A stretch of DNA of 64,000 nt, taken from contig JAHLJT010000631.1 in NCBI GenBank assembly GCA_031308135.1, positions 176,502,282 through 176,566,281 on the forward strand. The letters run 5' to 3'. The DNA is from Acheta domesticus (taxonomy: Eukaryota; Arthropoda; Insecta; Orthoptera; Gryllidae). Position 1 is the stretch's first letter, and each line of letters starts with the position of its first letter. Positions 12,324 to 22,299 of this stretch are shown piece by piece. Both the position numbers and the translations under genes were made by a program. The notes under the pieces are model-generated. The model saw only the letters and a program-made list of their open reading frames with translations, had not been told where the DNA came from and made no database searches.

Positions 12324-12530
12324 CTAAACCTGTCTTTTACGACGCCCAGATTTCTTACATGCCACGATGTTGATGAACGTGATGACGAAAGCGAGTATTA
12401 AACCATCTGTGTGAAGGCCTAATCCTTGCGTGAAATGTCTATTAATTAAAAAATAAATGCCGTGGAAAAAATAAAAGCCAAGTGTGAATGAACATGTGAA
12501 TAACGAAATCAAGGGCAGATGTTCTCCGTT
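12324..12530 (-). CDS. possible C-terminal exon of a membrane protein
   Basis: On the minus strand an acceptor-like CTATTCCTTTTTGAG ends at 12531, and the downstream frame is open for 68 codons to a TAG at 12324-12326. The predicted piece begins NGEHLPLISLFTCSF, contains two hydrophobic stretches (roughly residues 6-28 and 43-60) separated by a short polar loop with INRHFTQ, and ends in the basic tail KKSGRRKRQV. The hydrophobic-loop-hydrophobic-basic arrangement is what the end of a polytopic membrane protein looks like. The frame has no ATG start, which fits an internal or terminal exon. I do not recognise the family and found no partner exon, and a chance AT-rich open frame is a real alternative. 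Confidence 0.3.
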   Translation of the reverse strand, partial: NGEHLPLISLFTCSFTLGFYFFHGIYFLINRHFTQGLGLHTDGLILAFVITFINIVACKKSGRRKRQV

Positions 12531-13489
12531 CTCAAAAAGGAATAGAATTATTCACTGCATTTATTTAGACTATTACACTCGTGAAATTAAAATTAATAGT
12601 GTTTAACTATACATACAAAATATTCCAATCAGGGAAGTGTACCTCAAAAACTTTATCGATTTTTCTAATACGATTGTTCTTACCGCTTCTCCCTCCTTGG
12701 CCAATCACAAACTGTGTCTCCTCTATCTTAGGAGGCGGTATACATCGATCGCTATGTCGATGTCCAATAAACCGCATATGTACTGTAACATAACCACTTT
12801 GATTGTGACATAGCTTTCAGTTATTTTCGATATTTTGCGCTATTTTGTAACGTCTGTTGGACGTAATTTCACTGGTGGAATAGTCCATTCAAATATCACT
12901 CGTGCTCTGGAAATTCTCAGATAAATCCCCTCCTCACTTCGCGAGTCCGAAAGCAATCGTGGTATTACCTATGATAATTTGCGTTAAAATATTTCCAGTG
13001 TTAAAATTGCAATAACATTTATTAAAATTGAGGATTCTGAAGTTTTCTTAAATCACTGAAATGGAAATTCAAGATGCACGACCATGTGAGTTTGCAGATT
13101 AACCGAACAAATCATTTAAGGAAACTCAGAATTTAAATGTATTGGAGAAATATGCTTCACTACTTTTTTTGTTTGTAGAAATATGTAAATAAATATTAAG
13201 TATTTCGTATTAAACGTGCACCGGTTGTGAGTATTCATACCAATAATTGTGACCTTTAAATGAGCTATAAGATGTGCAATTATGTCATTTACATGCTGTC
13301 TTAGAGACAATACCCAAGAGACGCATATCTAGAAAGTCACAGAGATATTGAAAGTAAATAATTTGATGCAGAATAAATGTATTCTGTAAAACAAATAGGA
13401 ATGCACAATCTACGACACACAATATCCAATCTAGGGCATTTCTGTAACTTGAGACCCCAGGTACAGTGACGAAGTTTTGCACTCCCTTA

Positions 13490-13790
13490 GGCGAACGCGA
13501 TGCGACGAGATGAGCCCTGAGAAGAAAGCGAAAAGTCGAGCAGCGCAGGTGCCCGACGGGGGCGGCGGCGGCGGCGGGGCGGGGCCGCCAAACGGATTGC
13601 CCGCCGGAAATGAAGTCGGCTGCAAATGCTGCGAGAGGTCAACGGCTGCGGCGCAGGGAAAGGAAGAGGGAGCGCCAGCACGTGAGGGACGCAGGAGACT
13701 CCCCAGGCCCTGGTGGAATTTGCTGGCTTTGGGGACGAACGCTCACGCACAAGAGCGGTGGAGGCTGAGTGATGCGAGAGGCGGAGAAGA
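13490..13790. other. GC-rich island with CGG repeats
   Basis: CpG-rich patch of about 300 bp with a (GGC)n run near 13558-13577 followed by GGGGCGGGGCC. The plus strand is purine-rich to 13800. Overlapping frames of 64-117 codons on both strands look compositional. It may be a regulatory island. Confidence 0.45.
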
Positions 13791-14229
13791 AATGGAAACT
13801 GTCGGCTTTAGACGAGAAAATAATAAATAACAACCATCACGAATGCTTAATGCCAAATACTGCGTTGTTCAGTGCGTGTAGTGAAAAAATTTTAATCACA
13901 TATTACAAATATAAAATACTTGAGAGCATAATTATAATTGGCATTTTGAACGTTGTAGTTGAAATTCATTTATTTATTGACAATATTTTACATATATTAA
14001 CAATTTTTATAAAGTTCACAATGTTTAAGTGGTAGCTCTTCATAACTATTGTTTTATTTACAAATACTGTCCTCAAAAATTAGAATATCCGCCGCATTGT
14101 CTCACTTCACGCACTGATATTTTAATGGTCGAAGAAACTAAGATCCCTAGAAAGAAGGACCGTCATTTAAAACTAATAGTATATGTCGGGCGACGTCTTT
14201 AAGCTGGTTTCTCTGATCTGCCGTTTTCA

Positions 14230-14740
14230 TGCAAGTCTTCTATTCATGAATATTCCGGAGTAGTGTTATTAGAGCGAAGGGTCTAGGACTGTAGGCGATT
14301 TTTCCTTCATCATACAGCCAGTCACTGTCTGGAGGAGAAGCCTATTGGTTGGCTGCTCTCATCATTAATTTTCCGTGTTTTCTCTGATGAAGATCAGGTG
14401 AATATTGAATCAGTAATTTAACAAATGGACTACGGACAGCACGCAGTCTTTCCTTTCTCATCATGTCCCCTTCTCACACGCGTGCTCACACAAACAACAC
14501 TATCATATAACACACTTCCAAACATATCAGCAGACCAGAATTTAGTGCTTGTCGCGGCTGGGACAGTGTCCCCCTGGGAAGTAGATACCTGGAGGAGAAA
14601 ACCTGCAAGCTGACGTGATGATTGGCGCCGGATCTCAAGTTCTAGCAGAGGAGGAACACCGCCACCTCAGCGGATATAACATTCACTACCCTTTCGGGAC
14701 AAATGGCCATAAGTATTGACGCGTCCGGAAATACGAAATA
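14230..14740 (+). mobile_element. degenerate SINE-like copy, same family as 25195-25735
   Basis: The segment shares an ordered series of motifs with the element at 25195-25735: GTCTGGAGGAGAAGCCTATT against GTCTCGAGGAGAATTCTAGC, then TTTTCCGTGTTTTCT, GCTTGTCGCGGCTGGGACAG against GCTTGTCCCGGTTGGTACGG, GATACCTGGAGGAGAAAACC, and CTTTCGGGACAAATGGCC near the end. The tRNA-like head is badly eroded in this copy. A frame of 62 codons at 14425-14613 lies inside the element and is not a gene. Confidence 0.5.
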
Positions 14741-14984
14741 ATCAGTCAAAAGCGCGCTCTCTTTTCCTTCTCTTCCTCAAATCTAGAAATGGCGATGCCC
14801 CCAACCTCCATCTTCATGCGACCCATCTCTCATAATCTACAGAGAACCCCAGTTCTGCGAATTAGCAGATATTGTGCGAAGGCATGAAATATGAGAGCGC
14901 TCTTGGAAGGAAACGTTACGTTCTTATAAAAAATACAAATGGCAAGAGATGATTTGTGTAAAGTTTTCCAAAACTGAAAGACGG

Positions 14985-15175
14985 CTGCCGTGAAACGCAG
15001 CGTCCGCCCTCGTAAGAGATGTGCGGGAGCGCTGGGACGCGCGCTGTGCGATGAGAGAGAGAGAGAGAGAGGGAGAGAGGGGGGTAGCTCTGCCGCCGAA
15101 AGAAATGCGGAGGACGCGATCGGAATGGGAGGCGGCAGATAAATGACGGTGGCGACAAGTGAAGGGAAACGCTTG
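14985..15175. other. GC-rich island with (GA)n microsatellite
   Basis: CpG-rich sequence flanks a GA tract at 15051-15085 (GAGAGAGAGA then GGGAGAGAGGGGGG). The minus-strand frames of up to 183 codons that cross it are Ser/Leu-rich and driven by the simple repeat. No gene is recognised. Confidence 0.45.
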
Positions 15176-15712
15176 GGATCTGATGCCTGGAATAGTGGCA
15201 GAGAGAGGCAAGGAAAGAAAAGAGGAAAGTGAGTCAACGCGAGGTGATTCAGAAGAGGCTGCAGGGAAAATGCTATAAGCAAAGTTTGGAGTCGCGGTAG
15301 ACGTACTGGAGTAAGACCTGTGTCAATGGAATTGTGGTATAATGGTGATGGCAGGGAAAGGAAAGAAGTGAGGTGTCGCAAACTTGAATTTATCTAAAGA
15401 ATGTTGAAAATGATCAAGAAAGACGTCGGCATTACTGCGCAAACCAAGCAAACAAATATAATGGGGATAAGCGTGGGACCAAGGCTGTCAGAAGTCAGAC
15501 ATCCACAATGTTTAATATATTCAGAACTTGAGAGAGACTTCAAATATTTCACAACACGTAGCATATGTTCAGTGATGGTCATGAGATAAAAGACCCTCTC
15601 AGATGAAATTCTTTCAAAGTTTTGCGGGTTTTGTTTATAAACATACTTCCGAAAACGGTTCACTCTAAGCAACCGCATAAAATATACGTACATTAACAAC
15701 GATAGCAGATAT

Positions 15713-15745
15713 CATTATCATATTATTATTACTATTATTATTATT
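15713..15745. repeat. (ATT)n microsatellite, imperfect
   Basis: Short ATT array with ATC and ACT interruptions in a wider TAT/ATT-rich stretch that continues to 16100. It may be the decayed tail of a retroelement. Confidence 0.6.
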
Positions 15746-16139
15746 GAGGTAACATGTTTTAGTTAATTAAGAGAGAAGATTTCAAAATATCTCGTTGTCA
15801 TTGGATCCGTCGCAAAATGAAGCCTCGTCTTCCTTTTGAGACTGAATGATGTGGTAAATATCCAATATGGTTATTTTTTTAATATGTGGCCAATAGTTAA
15901 ATATTGAGGTGATAAAGATGTTCACCATCTGTATCATAATTATTACTACTGTTACTATCATTATATTGGTATTAAGTATGTATAGTATAGTATTTTTGTA
16001 GATATTTATATACTCGCACTATTTATTTTCAACATTATTTTCATTGTGTCCAAACTTGGAGTTCTCTTGTATAAATACTTATGGTATTATTCTTATTATT
16101 ATAATTGTCTTGTATTACTATTGTATTACATTTAGAGTA

Positions 16140-16220
16140 TTGTTACAATTATATTTCATTTGTAACTGGCCACCAGGCCGTAGGCGGTCCACTTGCACGG
16201 AAATAAAATTATTATTATTT

Positions 16221-16250
<30 letters not shown>
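16140..16250 (+). mobile_element. 3' end of a non-LTR retroelement with ATT tail
   Basis: A distinctive GC-richer segment, TGTAACTGGCCACC...GGCGGTCCACTTGCACGG, is followed directly by AAATAAAATT and an ATT array (about 16208-16248). A unique segment ending in an AATAAA-like signal and then a short-unit tail is the form of a 5'-truncated LINE or SINE 3' end. No reverse transcriptase is present in the window, and the left boundary is not visible. Confidence 0.45.
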
Positions 16251-16251
<1 letters not shown>

Positions 16252-16319
16252 TACTATCATTGTTATTTCTACTACATTGGTGTTACCATTTCCATGAGTA
16301 TCTTCGTTGTGGTGGTGCT

Positions 16320-16665
16320 GTCATGGCAATGGGTGAGGAGCGCCTCCGCATGGGAGCGCGGCGCCCGCACGCAGTGGCTTACAATTGACCGCGCGCTCCA
16401 TCATCCGCCGCTGCGCCCACCGCCGCTCATAAGCGCCGCCTGCCCAGCGCCGTGCCACGCAGCGCCACGCAGCGCCGGGGCCGCCGCCGCCGCCGCAGCC
16501 TGCCAGAACAAACAGCGGCGATTTCTCAGCCGCAGCCTCCGCGTCCCTGCCCTCACCGCCCCCGCCACCTCCCCCCCCGCTGCACTCCATTAGTCGCCCG
16601 CGTAACGGGGCCCGATTTGTCCAGGCGGCGGCAACTGCGATGGCGGTGGCGGTAGCGATGGCGTT
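16320..16665. other. CpG island with CCGCCG runs
   Basis: About 345 bp of dense CpG sequence (GCCGCCGCCGCC near 16481, GCGCCACGCAGCGCC near 16461). It is bounded on the left by a retroelement ATT tail and on the right by the target-site duplication of a hAT-like MITE. Frames up to 129 codons on the minus strand are Ala/Gly-rich and compositional. Possible promoter or regulatory island. Confidence 0.5.
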
Positions 16666-16674
16666 GGGAATGAC

Positions 16675-17206
16675 CAGAGGCGTATCTAGGTATTCAGGCG
16701 CCCATGGCAAGCAGTAGAATGTGCAACCCGGTCAGGATACTTTCGCGGCGGCGATGATACAGCGGTTAGCGTAGCGGACTGCTCTACCCAAGTTCGCGGG
16801 TTCAAACTCGATCCAAGCCGTGGATATTTAAGGGCGAAAAAATCATTCGTCCGCCTTCCTTCGGAGGGGAAGTAAAGTCCGGCTATGTCCCATGTTTCTT
16901 GCATGTAAAAGATCCTCAAGCCTAAATGAAGCCTCTGAGCTAAATTCAAATCGCCAATTTCGTCGCCTCAGTAATACGTTATTTCCGCTAGTTGGTGAAA
17001 GGAGTGTAGCAAAATTGGCCTGGTCAGACGGAAGAGCTGGCCTCATGGCCATAGTCTCGCCACGTAAAATAAGGCACCAATTCAATTCAATAAACTTCCA
17101 ATTAGGATAGTTGATATTTGTTTTAGCGAGCATAATATAAATAGCGCCCCTTATGAGTGGCACCCGTGGCACGTGCCATGTGTGCCATAACGTAGATACG
17201 CCTCGG
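16675..17206. mobile_element. hAT-like MITE with 8-bp target duplication
   Basis: The left end reads CAGAGGCGTATCTA and the right end is the reverse complement of CCGAGGCGTATCTA, one mismatch in 14. Both are flanked by an exact 8-bp direct repeat GGAATGAC (16667-16674 and 17207-17214). Termini beginning CAG and an 8-bp duplication are hallmarks of the hAT superfamily. Internally the ends carry GGCGCCCATGGCA on the left and TGGCACGTGCCA on the right. There is no transposase. Much of the interior is a nested SINE (16748-17112). Plus or minus polarity is undefined. Confidence 0.75.
16748..17112 (+). mobile_element. tRNA-derived SINE nested in the hAT-like MITE
   Basis: The head starts with a 7-base acceptor-like GCGGCGA then T, with A box TGATACAGCGG at 16755 and B box GGTTCAAACTC at 16799, exactly 44 bases apart as in tRNA genes. 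A tRNA-unrelated body includes CTTCGGAGGGGAAGTAAAG and ends in an AATTCAATTCAATAAA tail near 17090. A frame of 109 codons on the minus strand across it is not a gene. The exact right end and its target-site duplication are not resolved. Confidence 0.7.
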
Positions 17207-17209
17207 GGA

Positions 17210-17745
17210 ATGACTATAAGGGTAGCGGTATCGAGGGCTGAGGCGTTCGCGAGGGCAGGTGACAGAGGCTGGCGGGAGGGCAGGGGACAGAGCAGGGGAC
17301 AGAGCAGTGGAGGCGGTGGTGGTGGGGGTGCCTTCGCGGGGCAAGGATCGGGAAGAGGCGGTGACGTTGGTGGTGGCGGTACGGTGGCGGTGACGTTCGC
17401 AGTGTCGGAGAGGAGTGGGGGAGGGGGTGGCGTCGGAGGTGGAGGCTGGGGTGAGGTGGGGACGGGAGTTGGGGCGTTCGCCAGCGAGGGGTTGGGTGGG
17501 GTGGCGGTGAGTGCTGTAGCGATGGTGGTAGTAACGTGGAGAGGGATGAGGACAGGGGTGGGGACGTGGGTGGGAACATGGTGTAGGCAGTGATAGCGAC
17601 GGCGTAGCTATGGAGATGGGAACTTGGTTAGGGACTGGGGCGATGCTGGATCTGGTGACGCGAACAGGATGAGGGGCAGGAATGTTGATGGTGGTAACGG
17701 AGGAAAGGACGGTGAGACAGGACGGCGAGAGGGCGGCTGTGCCTG
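17210..17745. other. G-rich island with quadruplex-forming motifs
   Basis: The plus strand is strongly G-skewed with GGT and GGGA repeats. At 17448-17474 four G runs of three or more, with loops of 6, 2 and 4 bases, satisfy a canonical G-quadruplex pattern; more runs follow to 17505. The minus-strand frame of 222 codons is a Pro/Ser/Thr/His-rich low-complexity artefact of the skew. It may be a regulatory island or an old GGTG minisatellite. Confidence 0.55.
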
Positions 17746-18289
17746 AGAAGTGACGGACGTTCATCAAAAGATCTGTAACGAGACATCTCAACGAACAGCG
17801 AAAGCACTTTCAACACATCAGGCGATGTGTGGCTTGGCGGTTACCGTGACGCAGACACCACTTTCCTTGCCACTTGGCCCGTCGCATCCTTCGACCCGTC
17901 TCACGCAAACTCTGCAAAACTTGTATATCAACTGTTAAGTCGCAGACTGACCAGGCTATAGTGTACCAAGGTCGATAGCGTCTCTGAAGCCGCTTTTCCC
18001 AGTTTGCACATGAACTTCATGTTCGGACACTTCAAACTGCGACATTTCGCCGACGGACCACCACTCACGTCCTCGTGACAGGGCAGTGGCACCACTACGC
18101 ACTGAAACATGTCCAGGCTAAGTTTTCCCGCGAGCAAACGTTCCCAGCCCCCTGCCACAAGAACGTGAATCCTGTCTTATCGCTAGTTTGGCGCCGGCAA
18201 TGGAATTCTGGGAACTTTTTCAATGACCTTCATATATACGAACGAAGATTAATCGCAAGGATATTCTCATCCTTTTTTCTTTGAGAAAA

Positions 18290-19650
18290 ATGTTGTGCAT
18301 ATCAAAAAATTTAAACATATCTCTTCATTGAGAAAACTTTGCAAAAACGCAAGACCACTATCACGTAATTAAATATGAAGTTCAACATTACACATTAAAC
18401 TTTACCAAATCAATAAGTAATGCCAAATTAATAAGTAAGCTTTGTTAATGTAAATACACATTTGAGAAAAGTCTCCGGTATTTTTTCTAATATTTAAAAC
18501 AAATATTTTTTTCTAAATTTCCCCGCAACAACTTCATATTCACTGATGTAACGCTGTCGAAAGGGCTTTTAAATGAGAAAGACAGAAAATCAAATGCATG
18601 TATTTCCTACAAATCACAGAAATTTCATTTAAACGTTTTGGAAAATGAATGCATTTTGCGAATTAATTCAACATGAATGCAAGTCGTTTTGATTGTTTAT
18701 TTTCCATGCGATTTTGAGTGAACCACCCAGCACATTTAGTAGGTCTCCTCTTCCTTGGTACTAATTTTAGAATCCTTGGCAACGTTTGGAGATAAAAAAG
18801 ACTTTTAGAAATTGTAATTGCTTACTAGGTCACAAACAGATAAAAGGCTAAAATAACATGATGAAGGGAAAGTAATAAAAATAATTGATGATGGAGTAAA
18901 AGCTACTTTGCCAAATATTCTGATTATAGTGCTGATTGCCAAGTATTTTGGAAACACTGAGCTGTATAGTGTATTAGAACTACTGCACTCATTCCTTAAT
19001 TAAAATCATTCAATCCAACTTGCATGAAAATGAAATATTAAATGTACCGGGTGTTAACAAATGGATTAATCTCAGATTCTTTCAATGTATCATTTACTCT
19101 GACTAATACACCAGAAATAATACCTGTGTAATTTTTTGTAGTCTTATGAAATGAAACCATCTGAGATTTCTGAAAAATAAAACCCCAACTATTCGAGAAA
19201 TGTCGTATCCTGGTTTGAATGGCAACATGCTCTCTTCAAGTCAGACTTCATCACACATTCTACTTGTAAATGTCAAAACTGTATAATTAGTGTATATTAA
19301 TGTTTTCTACATATTATAAACGAGATTAATAATACAATTTCCGATCAAGATTTCTTATTAAGGGCAACACATGTACTATCACGGAGATATTATTAGAAGT
19401 TACACACGGAGATACTATTAGAAGAAACTATTCCTCTTCAATGGAGACACCCATCTGTTACAATTCCTTCACATTCCAATGTAGTAGGTAGAGCACAATT
19501 TCTACCCCAAACTCTGGTGCATTTGCTTCAATTAAATTTTTAATTATTTTTCATCATTGCATCATTCATCAGTAGTATTTCATAGAGCAAATGTCGTGTT
19601 TTCTTAAGATAATTATATAAATGAATCGTGTGTGAGAATCTATTTTCACA
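18290..19650. other. AT-rich stretch, one short tandem duplication
   Basis: No gene seen. At 19380-19428 a unit of about 25 bp containing CACGGAGATA and TATTAGAAG is duplicated in tandem with few changes. The rest is unstructured AT-rich DNA. Confidence 0.5.
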
Positions 19651-19673
19651 ACATCGCCTCTCTCGTATTATTA

Positions 19674-19701
19674 ATATTATTATTATTATTATTATTATTA
19701 T
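19674..19701. repeat. (ATT)n microsatellite
   Basis: Trinucleotide ATT array, slightly interrupted at both ends, 35 bp upstream of a second retroelement-like segment that ends in the same repeat. Confidence 0.85.
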
Positions 19702-19736
19702 CATTGTTATTCCTCTAAATCACGACTAAAGATCTT

Positions 19737-19889
19737 ATGTGTCTACTCCAGGTTGCAACCAGCTACTTAAGGAATAGATCTAGGGACTGTCGGTGCCTCT
19801 ACAATACTTTGCGCAAAATGTGGGCTGTTCCAAATAAAGCGATTTCTTGCACCTCCCAGTCTTTTGAATTATCTGGGAGTTTAGACAAG

Positions 19890-19942
<53 letters not shown>
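19737..19942 (+). mobile_element. retroelement 3' fragment with (ATT)n tail
   Basis: A unique segment of about 150 bp (contains CCAAATAAAGCGATTTC and GAATTATCTGGGAGTTTAG) runs directly into a pure (TTA)n array at 19892-19942. Unique sequence plus short-unit tail suggests a SINE or a truncated LINE. The 104-codon frame across it reads through the array as poly-Tyr and is spurious. The family is not identified and the 5' boundary is uncertain. Confidence 0.4.
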
Positions 19943-19947
<5 letters not shown>

Positions 19948-20049
19948 ATTGCTCGACTCGTACTACTGGAAAATCATGCGCATTTTTATTCTTTCCAGCC
20001 CCTAAAATCAGATCTGGCGCCTACAAAGGATCAGAACTGCTATTCTATT

Positions 20050-22045
20050 AAATGTCTTCTAGATTATTTGACCTGTAAAAGTATTTTTTTAATTAGTATG
20101 GGTTTATCGACAGATCGAAAATCAGTGACTACGTAATCTAAAAGATGCACGAAAATTTGCTGCACAAAAATGTTTATATATTTGCAAAATTGAGCCCGGA
20201 AAGCAATTCTATGCCTGTTTATATGTATTCCTTACCCAAGAACTTGTAGAACTAAAAAAATCTCAGCTACTGTAGCTGATCGAAAATTACAGACAGTGCA
20301 TTGTAGTGTAAGAAATAATTCACGTCTCGCGACAATCCTATCTACATTATCTCCTTTATACTTGTAGTAACTGGCTTAACAAAAATTTTACTTTTTGTTA
20401 ATAAATAGTGAAATTATTTACGCGATCACAATTGGTTTTAGCGAATGTTGATCGTTAATAACATTGGGCGCTAAATGAAAATTATGAGATAATTATAAGA
20501 AAAGTAAATGAGGTCTAACTGTAATTTTGCAATGAAATAAAGTAAGTTTTCCTTGAAATCTGTGTAATTATTTTAAACTACAAAATACAACTTAAACCAC
20601 GGGTCTAGGAACCTCAGCATCCTCTCAGCTAATGTCAAACACACACTTGATTATTCACTCATTGTTTTATTCGAGACACTTTCCGTTATCACCGATTTGA
20701 ATTCTCAAGCAAAACTAGTTTTGAAGTTGCAATTCACACCCTAAAGAAACTTTGGAGCAGAGCAAGGGAGACGAAGAGACAGTGAATGACTTTACGAACG
20801 GTTTTGCACACGCGATGTGCTTCAGTCATTGAAAAGTTCCCACGCCAAGGGTTAACAAACTTCATGGAATGGGCTGGGATAGCCATGGTATGGGCTAAAA
20901 AAACACTGTTTTAATAAAGAGACGTTTTTAAAATCATCTGTTAGCTAACATAGTAAAAATAACCTTATAGGTTTATCTACTCTAAATGATTCGAAATAAT
21001 CTGACAATGCTCACTATCCCAGAAAGATCCTCAATCAACCGCAAACCTTTCCACTTCTCGTTCTATTACAATTAAGAATCACTTTTTTACAAACACTACA
21101 TATCACTTCAGAACCGCGTATTACAAGTTACTTTACAAAATATTACTGGTCGCGGGAACTGGTACTACTGGTCGCTTAATAGACACTATTAGTACGTGTT
21201 TGGGGGAAAATAAATCGATTCAAAGATAAAAATAGCGTTAACTGAGGTGGCCGTTTGAACAGGTAGCAAACGTTAGTTGCAAATTAAGAAACGAGAACTG
21301 TCTGGAAGTATCATACGCAAATGTGAATATTACAAAACTACTATTCCTTACTATTCTACTATTTGAAACAAATATTTCAAAAAGCACATTAGAAATTATA
21401 AAATGGCGATATAAATTCCTGATATCTACTCTTAGTTGTGTTTGTTTCAGTCACTTTACAGTATAACCGATCGTTGCAGACCGTTCATGAACTTTTTTTT
21501 TAAAGCAAGTAGTAGCGATAAAACAAAATGAATCTTCTCTGGCGATAAATTCGATGATTATTAGTCCCCCTCGGTTTTCGCAGTGGAAATTTTAAAGTTG
21601 TATTGAAACTTCACAATAAATAGACTAACGTCGTCAAATTATGGTTCATCTGGGAATTACGATAAAAATATATTTTAAATAACAAATTTATTTAACTATC
21701 ATTAACGATATAATGTGTGCACGTTCCATGTCTGTGCTACGAACGAAAATTAATATAAAACACGTATTACATAAAATATTTGATAAGGCAAAAACAAGAC
21801 ACAAAAATATATGTTAAACTATAAAATAAATAAAAAGAAATTGCATTAAAGCTGTTGTGAAAAAATGGTTCAAGTGCGTTATAGAAAAAAGAACACAACA
21901 TTAGTTGCCCTGATCAAATGACATTTACAAATACAAAAGAAAAGGTGAGAAATGAATGCTGGCATGACAGGAATGGCATGTTTGCACAGTACAAGGAAGC
22001 TCAAGGTACTGGAGAGAAAGTAAAAGCGTCCAAAAAAGCCCTGTC
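20050..22045. other. AT-rich stretch without recognised genes
   Basis: No coding frame, transposon end or RNA gene is supported. Local sequence is AT-rich with a few short homopolymer runs. Confidence 0.45.
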
Positions 22046-22049
22046 GAAG

Positions 22050-22230
22050 CATGGCATGCCACCCGCCGCCTTGGCTGGTTTCATGTCTCCGACCCACCCT
22101 CCCATTTGTCAGCTGCGTGCGCCGCCCTGGCACTTTGTCGCGCAGATGGAGCCACGCCCTAGCCAACGCCGAAAAGTGTAGGATGGCCCGCACCCCAGGG
22201 CGAAGACGAATGCCCTGTTTGCGACACCGA
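22050..22230. other. small GC-rich island
   Basis: About 180 bp with CpGs (GCGTGCGCCGCCC near 22113) in AT-rich surroundings. Frames of 60-121 codons on both strands overlap it without any motif. Confidence 0.4.
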
Positions 22231-22299
22231 AAAACGACGTGCACGTTCGCAATTTATGAAACGCCATCTTTCTGCTTTCTCGGAGGCTCACTTCCTTTC

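Noticed and set aside
14830..15381. 183-codon minus-strand frame
   Set aside because: It crosses a GA microsatellite and has Ser/Leu-rich low-complexity sequence without motifs.
17123..17791. 222-codon minus-strand frame rich in Pro, Ser, Thr and His
   Set aside because: It is the complement of a G-skewed low-complexity island, and part overlaps the MITE end.
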